Source: DASSFZ01 sp036514635 (GTDB lineage Bacteria; Chloroflexota; Anaerolineae; Fen-1058). Taken from it: a stretch of DNA of 5,427 nucleotides. The first letter of the stretch is position 1, and each line of letters begins with the position of its first letter. Below, piece by piece: positions 1 to 5,427 of the stretch. The stretch is taken from the NCBI GenBank assembly GCA_036514635.1, contig DATBWU010000175.1, positions 1 to 5,427 on the forward strand. Direction: 5' to 3'. Under the pieces are notes generated by a model that was not told where the DNA came from, made no database searches, and saw only the letters and a program-made list of their open reading frames with translations. The position numbers were made by a program, and so were the translations under genes.

Positions 1-1
1 G

Positions 2-700
2 CCGCTCGTGGGGCAGACGATGCTGTTTTCGGCCACCCTGCAGCCGATCCTCGGGCTGGCGTCCGAAGTCACGCGAAACGCCGTCCGCGTCGAAGTGGAG
101 AAGGCGCCTGCGCCGCACCTGATCGCGCAGACACTATTTCCCGTTCCGGAGCATCTGAAGTTTCAACTGCTGGAGAAACTGTTGAGCGCAGGCGGCATGG
201 ACAGCGTGCTGATCTTCACCCGCACCAAGTACCGCGCTGATCGGCTGGCGAAGAACCTGGCGCGCGCGAATATCCCGGCGCGGGTGATCCACAGCAACCG
301 CTCGCAGAGCCAGCGCGTCGCTGCGCTCGAAGCCTTCAAGCGCAGACACTCGCACGTCCTGGTCGCGACCGACATCGCGGCACGCGGCCTCGATGTGGAG
401 AAAGTGTCGCACGTGGTGAACTACGACGTGCCGATGCAGGCTGAAGATTACGTGCACCGCATCGGTCGGACGGGCCGTGCGCAAAACGAGGGGGAGGCCT
501 TCACGCTGGTGACGCCGACTGACGAGCGGATGATCCATCGTATCGAAGCGGTGTTGAAGCGAAAGATTCAGCGGCGCACCGTCGACGGGATCGACTACAA
601 CCGGCCGGCGCTCGTCCAGCCTGACGCCGATGCGATCCGTCGCTACGTCGAGGCAAACCGGCAGCGCGGCCCAAAGCCGGTGCCGGCGCGCAGCCGTTGA
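2..700 (+). CDS. DEAD-box ATP-dependent RNA helicase, RhlE-like, C-terminal part (5' truncated by window edge)
   Basis: This is the C-terminal half of an ATP-dependent RNA helicase. Such enzymes unwind short RNA duplexes during ribosome assembly, RNA decay or cold adaptation in the cytoplasm. The reading frame is open from the first complete codon at base 2. The GTG at 8 is not a real start, because the protein begins here in the middle of the helicase core at motif III (SAT, bases 29-37). The RecA-like domain 2 follows, with VLIFTRTK (motif IV), ATDIAARGLDV (motif V, 365-397) and HRIGRTGR (motif VI, with the arginine finger, 455-478). The segment after the core (VLKRKIQRR) resembles the RhlE group, and the protein ends soon afterwards with a short basic tail rather than a long RNA-binding extension. 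Walker A and the DEAD motif must lie upstream, outside the window. Family assignment is secure. The RhlE subgroup is less certain, so no symbol is given. Confidence 0.95.
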   Translation, partial: PLVGQTMLFSATLQPILGLASEVTRNAVRVEVEKAPAPHLIAQTLFPVPEHLKFQLLEKLLSAGGMDSVLIFTRTKYRADRLAKNLARANIPARVIHSNRSQSQRVAALEAFKRRHSHVLVATDIAARGLDVEKVSHVVNYDVPMQAEDYVHRIGRTGRAQNEGEAFTLVTPTDERMIHRIEAVLKRKIQRRTVDGIDYNRPALVQPDADAIRRYVEANRQRGPKPVPARSR

Positions 701-750
701 GCGGGTATTATACTGCGCGCGGTCACAAGTTGCGCCTTTTGCTGCTCAAA

Positions 751-768
751 GCCCGCGTCCACGCGGGC
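751..768 (-). terminator. GC-rich hairpin, possible leftward intrinsic terminator
   Basis: GCCCGCG (751-757) and CGCGGGC (762-768) form a perfect 7-bp stem around the loop TCCA. Read on the minus strand, the stem is followed directly by TTT (complement of 748-750) and then GAGC, so the U-tract is short. It lies between the rightward helicase gene (stop at 700) and the leftward oxidoreductase remnant, a convergent setting in which a terminator is expected. Rightward, the stem is followed by GTCTATCC, which is a poor terminator tail. The stem is seen in the sequence; the function is inferred. Confidence 0.45.
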
Positions 769-780
769 GTCTATCCGGAT

Positions 781-800
781 CGACCGCGAGGACGCGGTCG
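781..800. repeat. Perfect 8-bp inverted repeat (hairpin)
   Basis: CGACCGCG (781-788) and CGCGGTCG (793-800) are perfect complements around the loop AGGA. The repeat sits 12 bp after the 751-768 hairpin. No T-run follows it on either strand, so it does not look like an intrinsic terminator by itself. The GGA of its loop could pair with the UCC of the loop of the 751-768 hairpin, but three base pairs are weak evidence. Confidence 0.5.
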
Positions 801-825
801 GTGAGCAAAACCGCAGATTGTTCCC

Positions 826-847
826 GCGTCGAGTATAGAATCGACGC
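826..847. repeat. Perfect 7-bp inverted repeat with AT-rich centre
   Basis: GCGTCGA (826-832) and TCGACGC (841-847) flank the 8-base centre GTATAGAA. The palindrome with an AT-rich spacer could be an operator or a hairpin. TATAGA (834-839, plus) and TATACT (837-832, minus) resemble -10 boxes, but neither has a -35 hexamer at a suitable distance. No intact gene starts just beside it, so no function can be assigned. Confidence 0.35.
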
Positions 848-876
848 ATCGACCCCGGCGCAGTGAAGCGCCCGGC

Positions 877-1161
877 ATAGCCGCCCTTGGGAATGTTTCA
901 CAACGACCCGGTAGTGGCCTCTGCGCGGCCCTTCGTCCAAGAGCACGGGGCGCACGGCGACCCACTTCAACTCCTTCGACCCCCTCCTCGACCGACGCCG
1001 CATCGAGCACATTGCCTTGCACGACGCGCAATCGCTCGTGGCCCACAGACAACTTGCTCGGGGGTACATGCGAAAGCGGTAACGACGTGCCCTTGCGCAA
1101 GTGCTTGCCCAATCAGGTGTTTCCCCGTTCGACCGGTTGCTCCGAATATGGCTATTCGCAT
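877..1161 (-). pseudogene. Decayed NAD(P)-binding oxidoreductase (atypical SDR / NAD(P)H-binding family), frameshifted and internally deleted
   Basis: The minus strand from ATG at 1161 reads MRIAIFGATGRTGKHLI, a classic Rossmann start with the GATGRTG dinucleotide-binding loop. AGAGG lies 7 nt upstream as a ribosome binding site. The frame is lost at a run of five G (1060-1064; C on the coding strand). Removing one base restores TPSKLSVGHERLRVVQGNVL and DAASVEEGV in one frame. Near 977-990 the sequence jumps in another frame to LKWVAVRPVLLDEGPRRGHY (about 967-911), which matches the late strand of this family (normally W-x-x-V/I-R-P, then DGP or EGP, then YRV). Dropping one A at 896-898 would continue as VNIPKGGY. 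Intact members are roughly 200-220 residues. Here about 60 N-terminal and 35 C-terminal residues remain, so about 80-100 central residues are missing. Family recognition is from motifs only. The 3' end of the remnant is approximate. Confidence 0.7.
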
Positions 1162-1187
1162 GTATCAACCTCTGATGTAGCGATGCA

Positions 1188-1212
1188 TGCAGGGCGGCTT
1201 CAGCCCCTGGCA
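1188..1212. repeat. Imperfect palindrome with GGCTTCAGCC-type core
   Basis: CAGGG (1190-1194) pairs with CCCTG (1205-1209). An inner GC-TTCA-GC stem follows (1197-1204, with CG bulged), and TG/CA pairs extend the outside (1188-1189 with 1211-1212, one G bulged). On the minus strand the core reads GGGGCTGAAGCC. Palindromes with a GGCTGAAGCC core recur between genes in some bacterial genomes, so this may be one copy of a dispersed repeat, but only one copy is in the window. It lies just upstream of the start of the oxidoreductase remnant. Confidence 0.35.
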
Positions 1213-1259
1213 GTGGGCGAACTGACAACCTTTGCGTGCACACGCCTTTCAGCGGGTGA

Positions 1260-1287
1260 TTGCTTTTTGCTGGAACCACCTTATACT
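1260..1287 (+). promoter_or_regulatory. Candidate sigma-70-type promoter for the toroid / DUF3788 genes
   Basis: TTGCTT (1260-1265) and TATACT (1282-1287) are separated by 16 bp and resemble -35 and -10 hexamers. Transcription would start near 1294 and leave an untranslated leader of about 180 nt before the ATG at 1476. It is the best hexamer pair I found in 1162-1475. The call is by eye. Confidence 0.4.
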
Positions 1288-1315
1288 GAGAATGGATTGC
1301 AGTGAACAACCGAAT

Positions 1316-1431
1316 GCCTCGGGCAGAGCAGGCGCACCGAGGCCACAGCCAGGGTAGAGATTGCCTTGGTGGGAAAGGCGTACCGCGCCCGCCCACCAAC
1401 GTAGTGCGCGAGCGTTTTGTTGCCTGGCGCA
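1316..1431 (+). promoter_or_regulatory. Structured leader upstream of the toroid-protein gene (successive stem-loops)
   Basis: Three inverted repeats follow one another between the candidate promoter and the ribosome binding site. First, GCCTCGG (1316-1322) pairs with CCGAGGC (1337-1343). Second, TTGGTGGG (1366-1373) pairs with CCCACCAA (1392-1399) and encloses GGCG (1377-1380) with CGCC (1386-1389), giving 12 pairs with a small internal loop. Third, a weaker TGCGC (1405-1409) pairs with GCGCA (1427-1431). No known riboswitch class is recognised. An open frame of 56 codons (GTG 1302 to TGA 1470-1472) crosses the same stretch and could be a leader peptide. The pairing is seen in the sequence; a regulatory role is inference. 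A degenerate mobile repeat is an alternative. Confidence 0.35.
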
Positions 1432-1463
1432 TGGCGAATCGGAAAGGCGAGTTTGACGTACAC

Positions 1464-1468
1464 GGAGG
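1464..1468 (+). promoter_or_regulatory. Ribosome binding site GGAGG for the gene at 1476
   Basis: GGAGG ends 7 nt before the ATG at 1476, which is ideal spacing. It fixes that ATG as the start over the later ATG at 1481, which is in another frame. The motif overlaps the last codons of the 1302-1472 open frame. Confidence 0.8.
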
Positions 1469-1475
1469 GTGACAC

Positions 1476-2492
1476 ATGGCATGGCAAGAACAACTCAAGG
1501 CCAACTCATTGCTCTGGCTATTAGAGACTGAATCGCCCGGCGTGCGCCATCTAGCCCTGCGAGACTTAGTGGAACTGTCAGAAGACAATCCCGAATTGCG
1601 TGCCGCTCGAAAAACGGCTCATAAACAAGGACCTATCGCAACAATCCTGGCCAAGATGGATAAGGCAGGGTATTGGGCCGAGGCTGGCCCCGGTTACAAC
1701 CCGAAGTATCGGTCTACTGTCTGGTCGATGATTATGCTCGCCCAACTGGGTGCGTCTGTGGAGGAAGACAAACGGATCGCCCGTGCATGCGCTTACCTCT
1801 TGGATCATGCCCTCACGGAGGGCGGACACTTCACCGCATCCGGGGCACCTTCTGGCACCGCAGATTGTCTACAAGGAAACCTTTGTTGGACGTTGGTCGA
1901 GCTGGGCTACGATGACCCTCGGCTGGAGTCTGCCTTCGAATGGATGGCGCACAGTGTCACCGGAGAGGGGATTGCCCCAGCCGACGATCGACAAGCAGCC
2001 ATGCGCTACTACGCGGGCAAGTGCGGACCTACTTTCGCGTGCGGGTCGAACAACAAGCTGCCCTGTGCGTGGGGAGCGGTCAAGGTGATGCTCGCCTTCA
2101 GCAGATGGTCAAAACAGCGCCGAACGCCGGTGATCAAGCGCGCGATCAAGCACGGCGCCGAGTTTCTACTCGGTACCGATCCGGCAGCGGCCGATTATCC
2201 GGCGGGATTCAGCGACAAGCCGAGCTCAAACTGGTGGAAGTTCGGCTTCCCGATCTTCTATGTGACCGACCTGCTCCAGAATGTCGAGGCACTGGTGGGG
2301 TTGGGTTACGGCGATGATCCTCGGCTGGCGAACGCACTCGCGATCGTCCGCGACAAACAGGACGCCCAAGGCCGTTGGTCGCTAGAGTATGACTACGCCG
2401 GCAAGACGTGGGTGGACTTCGGACCGAAGAAGCAGCCCAACAAATGGGTGACGCTGCGCGCCTTACGCGTGCTCAAAGCGGTCGGGCCATAG
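1476..2492 (+). CDS. Alpha/alpha-toroid (prenyltransferase/squalene-oxidase repeat) protein, function unknown
   Basis: The 338-residue protein has no signal peptide or membrane segment and is probably cytoplasmic. It is built of helical repeats of the terpenoid-cyclase/prenyltransferase toroid type. Repeat signatures recur: STVWSMIMLAQLG (80-92), NLCWTLVELGYDDPRL (135-150), LQNVEALVGLGYGDDPRL (267-284), then KQDAQGRWSLEY (294-305) and KWVTLRALRVLK (323-334). The QDAQGRW segment recalls the QW motif of squalene-hopene cyclases, but the DxDD acid motif of class II terpene cyclases is not seen, so a cyclase reaction should not be assumed. Cysteines cluster at C131, C137, C183, C189 and C197 (GKCGPTFACGSNNKLPCAWG), a pattern compatible with metal binding. 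From memory, relatives keep much of the G-x-LPCAWG and KFGFP..YVTD..QN blocks and are variously annotated, sometimes as nitrogen-fixation proteins without basis. The DUF3788 gene follows 85 bp downstream on the same strand and may be co-transcribed. Confidence 0.88.
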   Translation: MAWQEQLKANSLLWLLETESPGVRHLALRDLVELSEDNPELRAARKTAHKQGPIATILAKMDKAGYWAEAGPGYNPKYRSTVWSMIMLAQLGASVEEDKRIARACAYLLDHALTEGGHFTASGAPSGTADCLQGNLCWTLVELGYDDPRLESAFEWMAHSVTGEGIAPADDRQAAMRYYAGKCGPTFACGSNNKLPCAWGAVKVMLAFSRWSKQRRTPVIKRAIKHGAEFLLGTDPAAADYPAGFSDKPSSNWWKFGFPIFYVTDLLQNVEALVGLGYGDDPRLANALAIVRDKQDAQGRWSLEYDYAGKTWVDFGPKKQPNKWVTLRALRVLKAVGP

Positions 2493-2561
2493 CGCCAAGC
2501 GACGAATGCTGTTGGTTGGGCGGCGCACTCATTTGCCTACATGCCTGATGACGCAGGTGGA

Positions 2562-2567
2562 AAGGAA
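2562..2567 (+). promoter_or_regulatory. Ribosome binding site AAGGAA deciding the start of the DUF3788 gene
   Basis: AAGGAA ends 10 nt before the ATG at 2578. The in-frame ATG at 2506 has no such motif in front, and the extra N-terminal residues it would add (MLLVGRRTH and on) do not look like the family. GTG at 2570 and ATG at 2548 are other in-frame options. Confidence 0.5.
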
Positions 2568-2577
2568 CGTGAAACCT

Positions 2578-3012
2578 ATGAGCATCGGTGTCTTCACCAA
2601 TAAAGAACATCAGCCCACACCTCACGAAATCCGTGACGCGCTCGGCTCCAGACGGGCCCTATGGGACAACCTTATGCAGTACATCGCAGATACCTATCAG
2701 ATGCCGGGGGAACTGACTTTCGGCGGCAAGAACTACGGCTGGAACGTCTGGTATCGTCGCAGCGGCAAAACACTGGTTTCCCTTTATCCGCAACGAGGCC
2801 ATTTCGTCGCCCAAATCGTATTGGGCAGAGAGCATGTCGAGCAAGCTCTGCGCCTGAATCTCGGGAAGAACGTGAGAACCGTGCTCGAAGAGACGCCGCA
2901 GTTACACGATGGGCGCTGGCTGTTCATCAAGGTCAGAATCGGAAAAGACGTCAAGGACATTCAGCAACTACTCCAAGTCAAGAAGCGACCTAGACCACAA
3001 AGACGGGAGTGA
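2578..3012 (+). CDS. DUF3788 family protein
   Basis: This 144-residue cytoplasmic protein matches what I know of DUF3788 (PF12663). It opens with FTNKEHQPTPHEI, then LGSRRALWDNLMQYI (22-36), the signature FGGKNYGWNVWYRRSGKTL (48-66), the LYP..GHF strand (69-76), and a late GRWLFIKV strand (112-119) followed by a helix that contains VKDIQQLL. Length agrees with the family, usually about 130-150 residues. The tail (KKRPRPQRRE) is strongly basic. No catalytic residues are established for the family. The conserved G-K-x-Y-G-W segment suggests a small ligand-binding alpha/beta fold, which is inference. The start is chosen on family fit and on AAGGAA at 2562-2567; a start at 2506 would give 168 residues. 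It is likely in one operon with the toroid protein. The next gene downstream is convergent. Confidence 0.85.
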   Translation: MSIGVFTNKEHQPTPHEIRDALGSRRALWDNLMQYIADTYQMPGELTFGGKNYGWNVWYRRSGKTLVSLYPQRGHFVAQIVLGREHVEQALRLNLGKNVRTVLEETPQLHDGRWLFIKVRIGKDVKDIQQLLQVKKRPRPQRRE

Positions 3013-3114
3013 GCGCACTTCGTTTGCTCAGGTCATTCACCACCGGACACTTTCTGGCTCAAGCGCGAATGCGATTGGGATAGTACGGTCATTCCCGTAA
3101 TACGAACCACGCCG

Positions 3115-4329
3115 CTATTCGTATTTGAAGCGCCAGACGCCCAATCCAAAGAATAGCGCTGCGAACCCCAGTAGTATGCCGCATTCCAACAACACGCCCT
3201 CCGGGCCCTGCCCGCGCACAATCACGTCGGTGAAGCCGCGCATGGCCCAGGTGGTGGGGAAGATTTGCGCAAAGGTCTGGAAGGCGGGCGGCGTGATTTC
3301 CAGCGGCACCCACGCCCCGCCGAGCGGCGCCAACAAAAAGGTGCCCAGCGTGGTCAAGGTATCGGCTTGCCGCTCGGTGCGCGCGATGGTGGAAATGAGC
3401 AGACCCAACGCCGTGGCGGCCAGGCCGAAGCAGATGCCCACTAGGGCCAGCGCCGGCAGGGATTCGCCCCAGCGGACGCCCAGCACGTATTGCCCGAACA
3501 AGACCATCGCCGTCATCTGCACCAGGCCGAGCGTGAAGCGCCCGGCAATTTTTCCGCCGAGAATTGTCCACTTGGGCGCCGGCATGGTCAGCAGGCGGCG
3601 CAGGACGCCATTGGTGCGCTCGCTGACCAGCACGCCGGCCCCCGCCAATAGCGTCGCCAGCACCCACGTTACCAACTGCCCTGGCGAGGATTGAGTAAAG
3701 GCCAGCGGCACCTGAGGCGGCGGTTGGATTTTGCCCGACTCCATAAATTTGACGAGCACGGGCGGTTGTTGCACAGCTTCTTCGGCCACCGCCAGCGAAT
3801 CGGCGAAGTATTGCGTGCGTTCGGCCTCGTCGGCAAAGGGGCGTATGACCTCCGCCTGCTCCACACTGATTTGCGCCGACCGCACAGTGCGTCCTACCCG
3901 GGCCGTGGCGGCGCGCAGTTCTTCGCGCACGGTGAAGCCCAGATTGTCGGCCTGCTGCAAATGCAAGGTGACTTCCTGCGTCTGGCCGCGTAGTAAATTC
4001 GCCGAGAAGCCAGCGGGCACGACGACAGTGCCCGTCAGTTTTTTATCGGCCACCATTTGAAGCGCCTCGGTCTCATCCAATGGCACAATCTGGATAGTCG
4101 TGGAGTCGGTCAGCAGAGCGCGGAGCGCCAGGGCTTGCGCCCCGCCGTCTTGGTCTACCCACCCTACCGGGAGGCGGTTGTCGCCGCCGAAACCAGACGT
4201 GGCATACCCGATGACGACGGTAAAGACGAGCGGCAAAACCAGAATAGAAATCCAGGCGCTGCGGTTGGAAAACTCGACTTTCAGGTCGTTGATGGCGACA
4301 GCCAGTAATTGTTTCATAGGTGATCTCAC
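3115..4329 (-). CDS. ABC-2 type transporter permease (second of a tandem pair)
   Basis: This 404-residue inner-membrane permease belongs to the ABC-2 exporter family (ABC2_membrane_3, NatB/YhaP/YbhR-like) and would move a substrate or drug outward with a separate ATPase. Topology is the standard one: one membrane helix near 26-43 (WISILVLPLVFTVVIGYA), a large outside domain to about 215, then five helices near 219-236, 266-285, 291-312, 322-341 and 378-398. The short basic loop SERTNGVLRRLLTMPAPKW (236-254) is the usual coupling region for the ATPase. The GTG start at 4329 overlaps the stop of the upstream permease gene (GTGA) and has AGGAAG 8 nt upstream. The ATG at 4317 is possible but has no good binding site of its own. 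The C-terminal half aligns with the neighbour (for example YVLGVRWGE against YALGVEWGE), so the pair arose by duplication. The substrate cannot be read from the sequence. Confidence 0.93.
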   Translation of the reverse strand: MRSPMKQLLAVAINDLKVEFSNRSAWISILVLPLVFTVVIGYATSGFGGDNRLPVGWVDQDGGAQALALRALLTDSTTIQIVPLDETEALQMVADKKLTGTVVVPAGFSANLLRGQTQEVTLHLQQADNLGFTVREELRAATARVGRTVRSAQISVEQAEVIRPFADEAERTQYFADSLAVAEEAVQQPPVLVKFMESGKIQPPPQVPLAFTQSSPGQLVTWVLATLLAGAGVLVSERTNGVLRRLLTMPAPKWTILGGKIAGRFTLGLVQMTAMVLFGQYVLGVRWGESLPALALVGICFGLAATALGLLISTIARTERQADTLTTLGTFLLAPLGGAWVPLEITPPAFQTFAQIFPTTWAMRGFTDVIVRGQGPEGVLLECGILLGFAALFFGLGVWRFKYE

Positions 4330-5427
4330 TTCACGAACTTCCTAAACCCGATCAGCGCCAGGCCGAAGAACACTGCCGTGATCAACACCAGCGCCACCAG
4401 CTCGGTCGCAACGCCGCCGAGCGCCGCGCCGTTGTGCAATTTCTGGAAGCCTTCCAGGGCCCAGGCGTTCGGGCCGATGAGGCTGATGGTTTTGAGCCAC
4501 TCCGGAAAGGCGAGGCGCGGCACAAAGTTGCCGCCCGCCGCCGCCAGCACCATCACCACCGAGCTTCCGATAAAGATAGCCTGGCTGGCCGTGCGGGCCA
4601 CAGTGGCGATAAACAAGCCCAGCGCGGCTAGCGCGCTGACTGTCAACACAATCAACAGCGCCACAGCCGCCGGCTCGCCCCACTCCACGCCAAGCGCGTA
4701 GCGCGTGAACAGCACCAGCGCCGTCATCTGCAAAAGGCCGGTGGCGAAAACGCCCAGCACTTTGCCGGCCAGCAATTCGCCCGCGCCAAGCGGCGCCGCG
4801 CGCAACCGCCCCAGTGTTCCAGCCTCGCGCTCGGCCAGCAGGGTGCGTCCGCCTGTCATCATCGCGAACATCAGGAACAGCACCGCCATGCCCGGCGTAT
4901 AATAGGCCAGAAAGTCAAACTGTTGTTCCGCCTGAACGCGCTGACCAACCTGCTCCTTGATGACGATGATTTCGCGCGTCATGGCTTCCCGCGCCGCCTG
5001 GCTGCCGACGCGCGCCAGCAACTCCATCTCCTGCGAAACGTCTGCCCGGCCGGATTCGAAAAGCTGGCTGACCGCCGTCCGCGCCGCCGCTGCACCGGCG
5101 CTGATGAGGTCTACCATGCGGTCGGTGATAGTGCGCACAATGCCGGCGCTGAATGGCATGGCCGGATTGCTATAGACTTCAATTTCTTTGGGGTCGCCCA
5201 GACGGACAAAAATGCGCGCCGTCATGCCGTCCGGGATAATCACCGCGGCGACGTATTTCTCCTCGTCCACCCCTTGCCGCGCGGCGGCGGCATCCGGCAG
5301 TACGGTGACGGCCACCAGCTCGCGCAGTTCGTCGGCTTGAAATGTGTCCACCAGCGCCTGGCCGATTTCACCGTCATCCAGATTGACGAGCGCTATCGAG
5401 ATTTGCGGCAGATTTCCGCCGCCCATG
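4326..5427 (-). CDS. ABC-2 type transporter permease (first of a tandem pair; 5' end beyond window)
   Basis: This is the paralogue of the downstream permease. The window holds 366 residues, beginning inside the outside domain (QISIALVNLDDGEIGQALVD), so the first membrane helix and the true start lie beyond the right edge; the ATG at 5426 is probably internal. The outside domain runs to about 172 and includes an alanine- and glutamate-rich helical stretch (110-170). Membrane helices follow near 175-193, 226-244, 252-274, 281-298 and 342-361, with the cytoplasmic coupling loop AEREAGTLGRLRAAPLG (198-214) after the second helix. The gene stops at 4328-4326 inside the next gene's GTG codon, which indicates translational coupling and a 1:1 heterodimer of permeases. 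An ABC ATPase gene, and often an HlyD-type or TetR-type gene, would be expected further upstream on the minus strand. This is a prediction from similar operons. Confidence 0.92.
   Translation of the reverse strand, partial: MGGGNLPQISIALVNLDDGEIGQALVDTFQADELRELVAVTVLPDAAAARQGVDEEKYVAAVIIPDGMTARIFVRLGDPKEIEVYSNPAMPFSAGIVRTITDRMVDLISAGAAAARTAVSQLFESGRADVSQEMELLARVGSQAAREAMTREIIVIKEQVGQRVQAEQQFDFLAYYTPGMAVLFLMFAMMTGGRTLLAEREAGTLGRLRAAPLGAGELLAGKVLGVFATGLLQMTALVLFTRYALGVEWGEPAAVALLIVLTVSALAALGLFIATVARTASQAIFIGSSVVMVLAAAGGNFVPRLAFPEWLKTISLIGPNAWALEGFQKLHNGAALGGVATELVALVLITAVFFGLALIGFRKFVK
4338..4343 (-). promoter_or_regulatory. Ribosome binding site AGGAAG supporting the GTG start at 4329
   Basis: On the minus strand AGGAAG lies 8 nt before GTG 4329, inside the last codons of the upstream permease gene. 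The distance to the alternative ATG at 4317 would be 20 nt, which is too long, so the GTG is preferred. Confidence 0.6.

Noticed and set aside
134..538. Minus-strand open frame of 134 codons within the helicase
   Set aside because: It is antisense to the conserved helicase motifs and shows no family features.
706..714. TATTATACT as a promoter -10 box on either strand
   Set aside because: No -35 hexamer lies at a suitable distance, and no intact gene starts downstream in either direction.
1302..1472. Small open frame of 56 codons as a normal protein gene
   Set aside because: It has no strong ribosome binding site, no recognised domain, and overlaps stem-loops and the next gene's binding site. 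It is kept only as a possible leader peptide in the findings.
746..1588. Long minus-strand open frame of 280 codons
   Set aside because: It runs through the remnant, the palindromes, the leader and the start of the toroid gene. Only a short part (about 905-976) resembles a protein family, and that belongs to the broken oxidoreductase.
2506..2577. Earlier ATG start for the DUF3788 gene
   Set aside because: The added residues do not fit the family and there is no binding site before 2506.
3084..3099. TACGG...CCGTA inverted repeat as a terminator between convergent genes
   Set aside because: The stem is only 5 bp with a 6-nt loop and no T-run on either side, so it is too weak to call.
3125..3694. 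Plus-strand open frame of 189 codons opposite the permease
   Set aside because: It is antisense to a well-supported permease with clear membrane helices; its composition is rich in Pro, Arg and Ser as expected for a shadow frame.

Overview
The window is bacterial and fairly GC-rich, with dense gene packing on both strands. Nothing in it fixes the phylum. Tandem ABC-2 permeases, an alpha/alpha-toroid (squalene-cyclase-like) protein and a DUF3788 protein together would fit Chloroflexota or a similar environmental lineage, but this is an inference from gene content only. No tRNA, rRNA, CRISPR array, transposase or phage gene was seen.

Layout: (1) 2-700 (+) is the 3' part of a DEAD-box RNA helicase gene of the RhlE type, whose N-terminal half lies off the left edge. 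(2) 701-1475 contains no intact gene. It holds a group of inverted repeats at 751-847, one of which is a plausible leftward terminator. It also holds the decayed remains of a leftward NAD(P)-binding oxidoreductase gene (about 877-1161), an imperfect palindrome at 1188-1212, and a candidate promoter at 1260-1287. After the promoter comes a leader of about 180 nt with stem-loops and a short open frame that stops 3 nt before the next gene. (3) 1476-2492 (+) encodes a 338-residue toroid-fold protein of unknown function with a cysteine-rich centre. It is followed 85 bp later by a 144-residue DUF3788 protein (2578-3012, +), and the two probably share a transcript. (4) 3013-3114 is a short convergent gap. 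(5) 3115-4329 and 4326-5427 (-) are two paralogous ABC-2 type permease genes that overlap by 4 bp. They are probably the two membrane halves of one exporter whose ATPase would be encoded beyond the right edge.

The three blocks (RNA helicase, toroid/DUF3788 pair, exporter) show no obvious shared pathway. I found no convincing new multi-gene system. The best leads are the structured leader of the toroid gene, the cysteine cluster of that protein, its pairing with DUF3788, and the broken oxidoreductase gene, whose lesions can be read base by base.
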